A stretch of 64,000 nucleotides of DNA, taken from assembly GCA_003577275.1 (NCBI GenBank), contig QEVO01000004.1:62001-126000 (forward strand), read 5' to 3'. The notes below the pieces were generated by a model, which was given only the letters and a program-made list of their open reading frames with translations, had not been told where the DNA came from and did no database searches. Below are positions 61,256-64,000 of the stretch, in pieces (the stretch's first letter is position 1; each line of letters opens with the position of its first letter). Both the position numbers and the translations under genes were made by a program. This DNA is from Pseudomonadota bacterium. GTDB lineage: Bacteria > Pseudomonadota > Alphaproteobacteria > Sphingomonadales > Govanellaceae.

Positions 61256-63052
61256 ATGATGGATGTGTATATCATCATGGTCATCCTGCTATTGACGGTC
61301 CTATTCTTTCTATGGGGCCGCTGGCGGCATGATATGGTGGCGCTAGGCGCTCTTCTCGCTTGCGTGGCTGCCGATGTGGTGCCGGCCGCCACGGCGTTCT
61401 CGGGCTTTGGCCATCCCGCCGTCATCACCGTCGCCAGCGTGTTGATCCTCAGCCGCGCCCTCCAAACATCCGGAGCCGTGGATGCCCTGGCGCGCGTGGC
61501 GCTGCCGCACACCTCTAGCCCTACCCTGAACATTGCCGCCATCACCAGCCTGGCGGCGTTGCTGTCAGCCTTCATGAATAACGTGGGCGCGCTGGCGCTA
61601 CTGCTGCCGGTAGCGATCCAGATTGCCGGGCGGCAGAACATCCCGCCGGGGCGGGTGCTGATGCCGCTGGCGTTCGGCTCCATCTTGGGCGGCATGACCA
61701 CCCTTATCGGCACCCCGCCCAATCTCATTGTCTCCGCCTTTCGCGCCAAGGCTGGAGAAGGCACATTCGCCATGTTCGACTTCACCCCGGTGGGATCGGC
61801 AGTGGCGGCTGCCGGTATCCTCTTTGTCGCCTTCCTGGGCTGGCGACTGGTGCCGACGCGGGAACGCACGGGCGTGGAAAGTTTCGAGACCGGCGCGTAT
61901 CTTACCGAGGCGAGAGTGCCGGAGAAAGCCAAGGCTGCCGGGATGACAGTGCGCCAGATTGAAGACGCCTTGGAGGATGCTGATGCCCAACTCATCGGAG
62001 TCATTCGTCATGAGGTGCGACTGCCCGCCTTGTCGTCCGCACGTAAAATCAATGCAGGCGATATTCTGATCATCGAAGCCGAGCCGGAAGCGCTGTCTGC
62101 CGCATTGTCTCGTCTGGGATTGGTGCTGGAAGAAGCGGTTCAGGACAAGGAGCGCAAGCCGGGTGAGGAAAAAACGGAAAAAATCGCATCGACGGAAGAT
62201 ATCGTGCTGATGGAGCTGGTGGTGCAGCCCGGCTCTCCGCTCGCCAACCGATCAGCTAGCGATATCCATTTGCGCACGCGGTTTGGCCTTAACCTGCTGG
62301 CTATCTCCCGGCAAGGCCGACGCTCGTTGGCGCGCCTGCGCACCATGAATATCCAAGTTGGCGACGTGTTGTTGATGCAAGGCCCGTCCGACTCGATCAT
62401 GGAGTTCGCCAGCGATTTTATCTGCGTACCTTTGGCGCCGCGCCCTATGCGTCTGCCGGATAAGCGTCAGGCCATAATTGCTGCGACTGTTATGTTGCTG
62501 GCCTGCAGCGGCGCAGCCTTAGGACTGGTGCCAGCCGCCGTCTCGTTCGCCGCCGGGGTGCTGGCGGTCATGGCGTTGCGGGTAATGCCGCTGCGAGAGG
62601 TCTATGAGGCGGTGGATTGGCCAGTGATCGTACTGCTCGCTGCGTTATTGCCGGTGGCGGGCGCGCTGGCCTCCACGGGAGCCGCTGAGCTTATCGCGCA
62701 AAGCATGTTGCAAAACCTTGCCACAGGCAATGCCGTCATCGCTCTGGTGGTGATCCTGGTGGTAACCATGACGCTTTCTGATTTCATGAACAACGCCGCC
62801 ACAGCGGCTGTGATGTGCCCCATCGCCATTGGCGCCGCAAGCCAATTGGGCGTCAACTCGGACCCGTTTCTGATGGCGGTGGCGGTGGGCGCGTCGTGCG
62901 CCTTCCTCACCCCCATCGGCCATCAGAACAATACGTTAATTTTAGGTCCGGGCGGATTCCGCTTCGGCGACTACTGGCGTTTGGGACTGCCATTGGAGAT
63001 TATCGTTATCGCCATTGGCGTTCCCATGATCCTGATGGTGTGGCCGCTGTAA
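61256..63052 (+). CDS. SLC13/DASS-type permease with RCK-C (TrkA-C) domains
   Basis: Membrane transporter of 598 residues in the divalent anion/sodium symporter superfamily. N-terminal helices with SAFMNNVGALALLLPVAIQIA and GGMTTLIGTPPNLIVSAF, a central cytosolic region (about 215-400) holding two TrkA-C-like regulatory modules, and C-terminal helices with SDFMNNAATAAVMCPIAIGAA and CAFLTPIGHQNNTLILGPGGF. Proteins of this layout carry sulfate, dicarboxylates or similar anions. It ends six bases before the boxB stop (convergent) and is flanked by a boxB remnant on the other side, suggesting insertion or duplication at this locus. Confidence 0.9.
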   Translation: MMDVYIIMVILLLTVLFFLWGRWRHDMVALGALLACVAADVVPAATAFSGFGHPAVITVASVLILSRALQTSGAVDALARVALPHTSSPTLNIAAITSLAALLSAFMNNVGALALLLPVAIQIAGRQNIPPGRVLMPLAFGSILGGMTTLIGTPPNLIVSAFRAKAGEGTFAMFDFTPVGSAVAAAGILFVAFLGWRLVPTRERTGVESFETGAYLTEARVPEKAKAAGMTVRQIEDALEDADAQLIGVIRHEVRLPALSSARKINAGDILIIEAEPEALSAALSRLGLVLEEAVQDKERKPGEEKTEKIASTEDIVLMELVVQPGSPLANRSASDIHLRTRFGLNLLAISRQGRRSLARLRTMNIQVGDVLLMQGPSDSIMEFASDFICVPLAPRPMRLPDKRQAIIAATVMLLACSGAALGLVPAAVSFAAGVLAVMALRVMPLREVYEAVDWPVIVLLAALLPVAGALASTGAAELIAQSMLQNLATGNAVIALVVILVVTMTLSDFMNNAATAAVMCPIAIGAASQLGVNSDPFLMAVAVGASCAFLTPIGHQNNTLILGPGGFRFGDYWRLGLPLEIIVIAIGVPMILMVWPL

Positions 63053-63058
63053 TTTGCC

Positions 63059-64000
63059 CTATTGCAAATGAACGTACTCGTATTCCACCGGCTTGTTGTC
63101 GATGCCGCGGGCCGGCGGCGCGATCCAGGCGGCCATTTTGCCGGGCTCGGTCACCGCCTGCATCAGGCTTTTTACATACGCGCGGTCTTCCGCCGAGGGC
63201 AGGAACTCGCCGCGCCGGCGCTCGAATTCCGCCGCCGAAATCGGATTGCCTTGGGTATCGGTCGGCACGTTAGCCCATACGCCGATGGTGCGGCGGAAGC
63301 GATCGCTCGGCAGTTGGAAACGAAAGTCGATGCCGGCTTTCTCCAGGGTGCGGTTCCAGCGCTTGACGCCGATCTCGCAATCCTTGGCGTAGGCGTCGCG
63401 GGTCATGTGGTTGACCGCCGAACGGGCGACCACGATTTCCGCCTCGACGCCGCCCTTGCCATCGGGCCGGTACAGTGTGTGCTCCGCCGAGAGCAGGCTG
63501 TGGTCGGCATAAGACGCCTCGTCGGGACGCCCTTTAAGGCCGGTGCCGAAATAATTGGCTGCGTTGGAGGATATCTCGGCGCCGAACAGGTCCAAGGCCG
63601 AGGAGAACCAGAAGTTGATATAGCGCTGTACGGTGGGCAGGTCGATGACGCCATGCCGGCGCAGCAACGCCGGATCGTCGGATTTCAGCTCTTGCATCTT
63701 CTCCACCGTGCGCTGCACCACCCGACCGATGCCGGTTTCGCCCACGAACATGTGATGCGCCTCTTCGGTGAGCATGAAGGTGCAGGTGCGCGACAACGGA
63801 TCGAAGGCGGACTCGGCCAGGCTCTTTAATTGATACTTGCCGTCGCGGTCGGTGAAGTAGGTGAACATGAAGAACGACAGCCAATCGTCAATCGGCTCGT
63901 TGAAGGTGGACAGGATGCGCGGATTGTTGGCGTCGCCGGCGTGGCGATAAAGCATTTCCTCCGCTTCCTCGCGACCGTCGCGGCCGAAATAGGCATGCAG
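63059..64000 (-). CDS. boxB: Benzoyl-CoA 2,3-epoxidase subunit B, N-terminal part beyond the window
   Basis: Di-iron oxygenase component of the aerobic benzoyl-CoA (box) pathway. The frame is open to the right edge; about 313 C-terminal codons are seen. Di-iron-type motif LTEEAHHMFVGETGIGRVV, then family-specific stretches INFWFSSALDLFGAEISSNAANYF and DIG-like DCEIGVKRWNRTLEKAGIDFRF, and the terminus KPVEYEYVHLQ. Partner boxA and boxC are not in the window. It could use the CoA thioester made by one of the ligases at 41-47 kb if benzoate arises from the amine pathway; that is inference. Confidence 0.92.
   Translation of the reverse strand: MHAYFGRDGREEAEEMLYRHAGDANNPRILSTFNEPIDDWLSFFMFTYFTDRDGKYQLKSLAESAFDPLSRTCTFMLTEEAHHMFVGETGIGRVVQRTVEKMQELKSDDPALLRRHGVIDLPTVQRYINFWFSSALDLFGAEISSNAANYFGTGLKGRPDEASYADHSLLSAEHTLYRPDGKGGVEAEIVVARSAVNHMTRDAYAKDCEIGVKRWNRTLEKAGIDFRFQLPSDRFRRTIGVWANVPTDTQGNPISAAEFERRRGEFLPSAEDRAYVKSLMQAVTEPGKMAAWIAPPARGIDNKPVEYEYVHLQ

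Noticed and set aside
1..64000. tRNA, rRNA and CRISPR arrays
   Set aside because: No T-loop-like GGTTCGAATCC patterns with matching acceptor stems, no rRNA sequence and no regularly spaced repeats were seen by eye; a dedicated tRNA scan was not possible.

Overview
The window is about 64 kb of G+C-rich DNA from an alphaproteobacterium. The evidence is the order PBP1A-amiC-rne, the run aroQ-accB-accC-aat facing DUF2155-mlaD-NDUFA12, a cobalamin-dependent ribonucleotide reductase in place of nrdAB, and an RNase E with a long Arg/Glu-rich tail. A Rhodospirillales-like host is plausible, but no rRNA or tRNA gene is present to test this.

Layout. 1-26 kb is mostly core: cell wall (PBP1A, AmiC), RNase E, an aminotransferase, an M48 protease with a DsbA-like lipoprotein, a ThiS-ThiG fusion, aroQ/accBC/aat, mlaD, a complex I accessory subunit, nrdJ behind a tandem NrdR-like box pair, a GGDEF-EAL protein, an S24-type regulator, a thioesterase and a ChrA transporter. 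26-30 kb has a class I fumarase and then a clearly A+T-rich foreign gene with a ParB/Srx-like N-terminus. 30-36 kb is a small accessory catabolic group (SDR, RidA, Rieske oxygenase, TetR, amidohydrolase). 36-41 kb has two PEP-CTERM surface proteins flanking dacA, dadA and an rRNA methyltransferase.

41-54 kb is the most distinctive block. Twelve genes run on the minus strand, apparently controlled by a divergent TetR gene. They encode a tryptophan-tryptophylquinone (TTQ) amine dehydrogenase (large subunit, MauE, MauD, TTQ small subunit), two monohaem cytochromes c, a TonB-dependent receptor, two AMP-forming CoA ligases, an aldehyde dehydrogenase and a MauM/MauN (NapG/NapH-like) ferredoxin pair. 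Together they could carry an amine outside-in: uptake, periplasmic oxidation to the aldehyde, oxidation to the acid, then the CoA thioester. No dihaem MauG gene is present in the window. 54-64 kb holds a PAS histidine kinase, a CorA transporter, pta-ackA, a TauE permease, an SLC13-type permease and the 3' part of boxB (benzoyl-CoA epoxidase).

The strongest regulatory observation concerns the two PEP-CTERM genes, which lie about 4 kb apart in opposite orientations. Each has a good sigma-54 (-24/-12) promoter and a near-identical 17-bp upstream palindrome, TGTCGGATNANTTGACA, exactly 85 bp from the -12 GC. This looks like a two-member sample of a regulon for exosortase-sorted surface proteins.

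Other notable structure: a 51-bp remnant of the boxB 3' end lies on the far side of the SLC13 permease gene from boxB, several families of palindromic intergenic repeats are present, and there is a perfect 38-bp direct repeat next to the TonB receptor gene. All gene calls rest on reading the translations; no database search was run.
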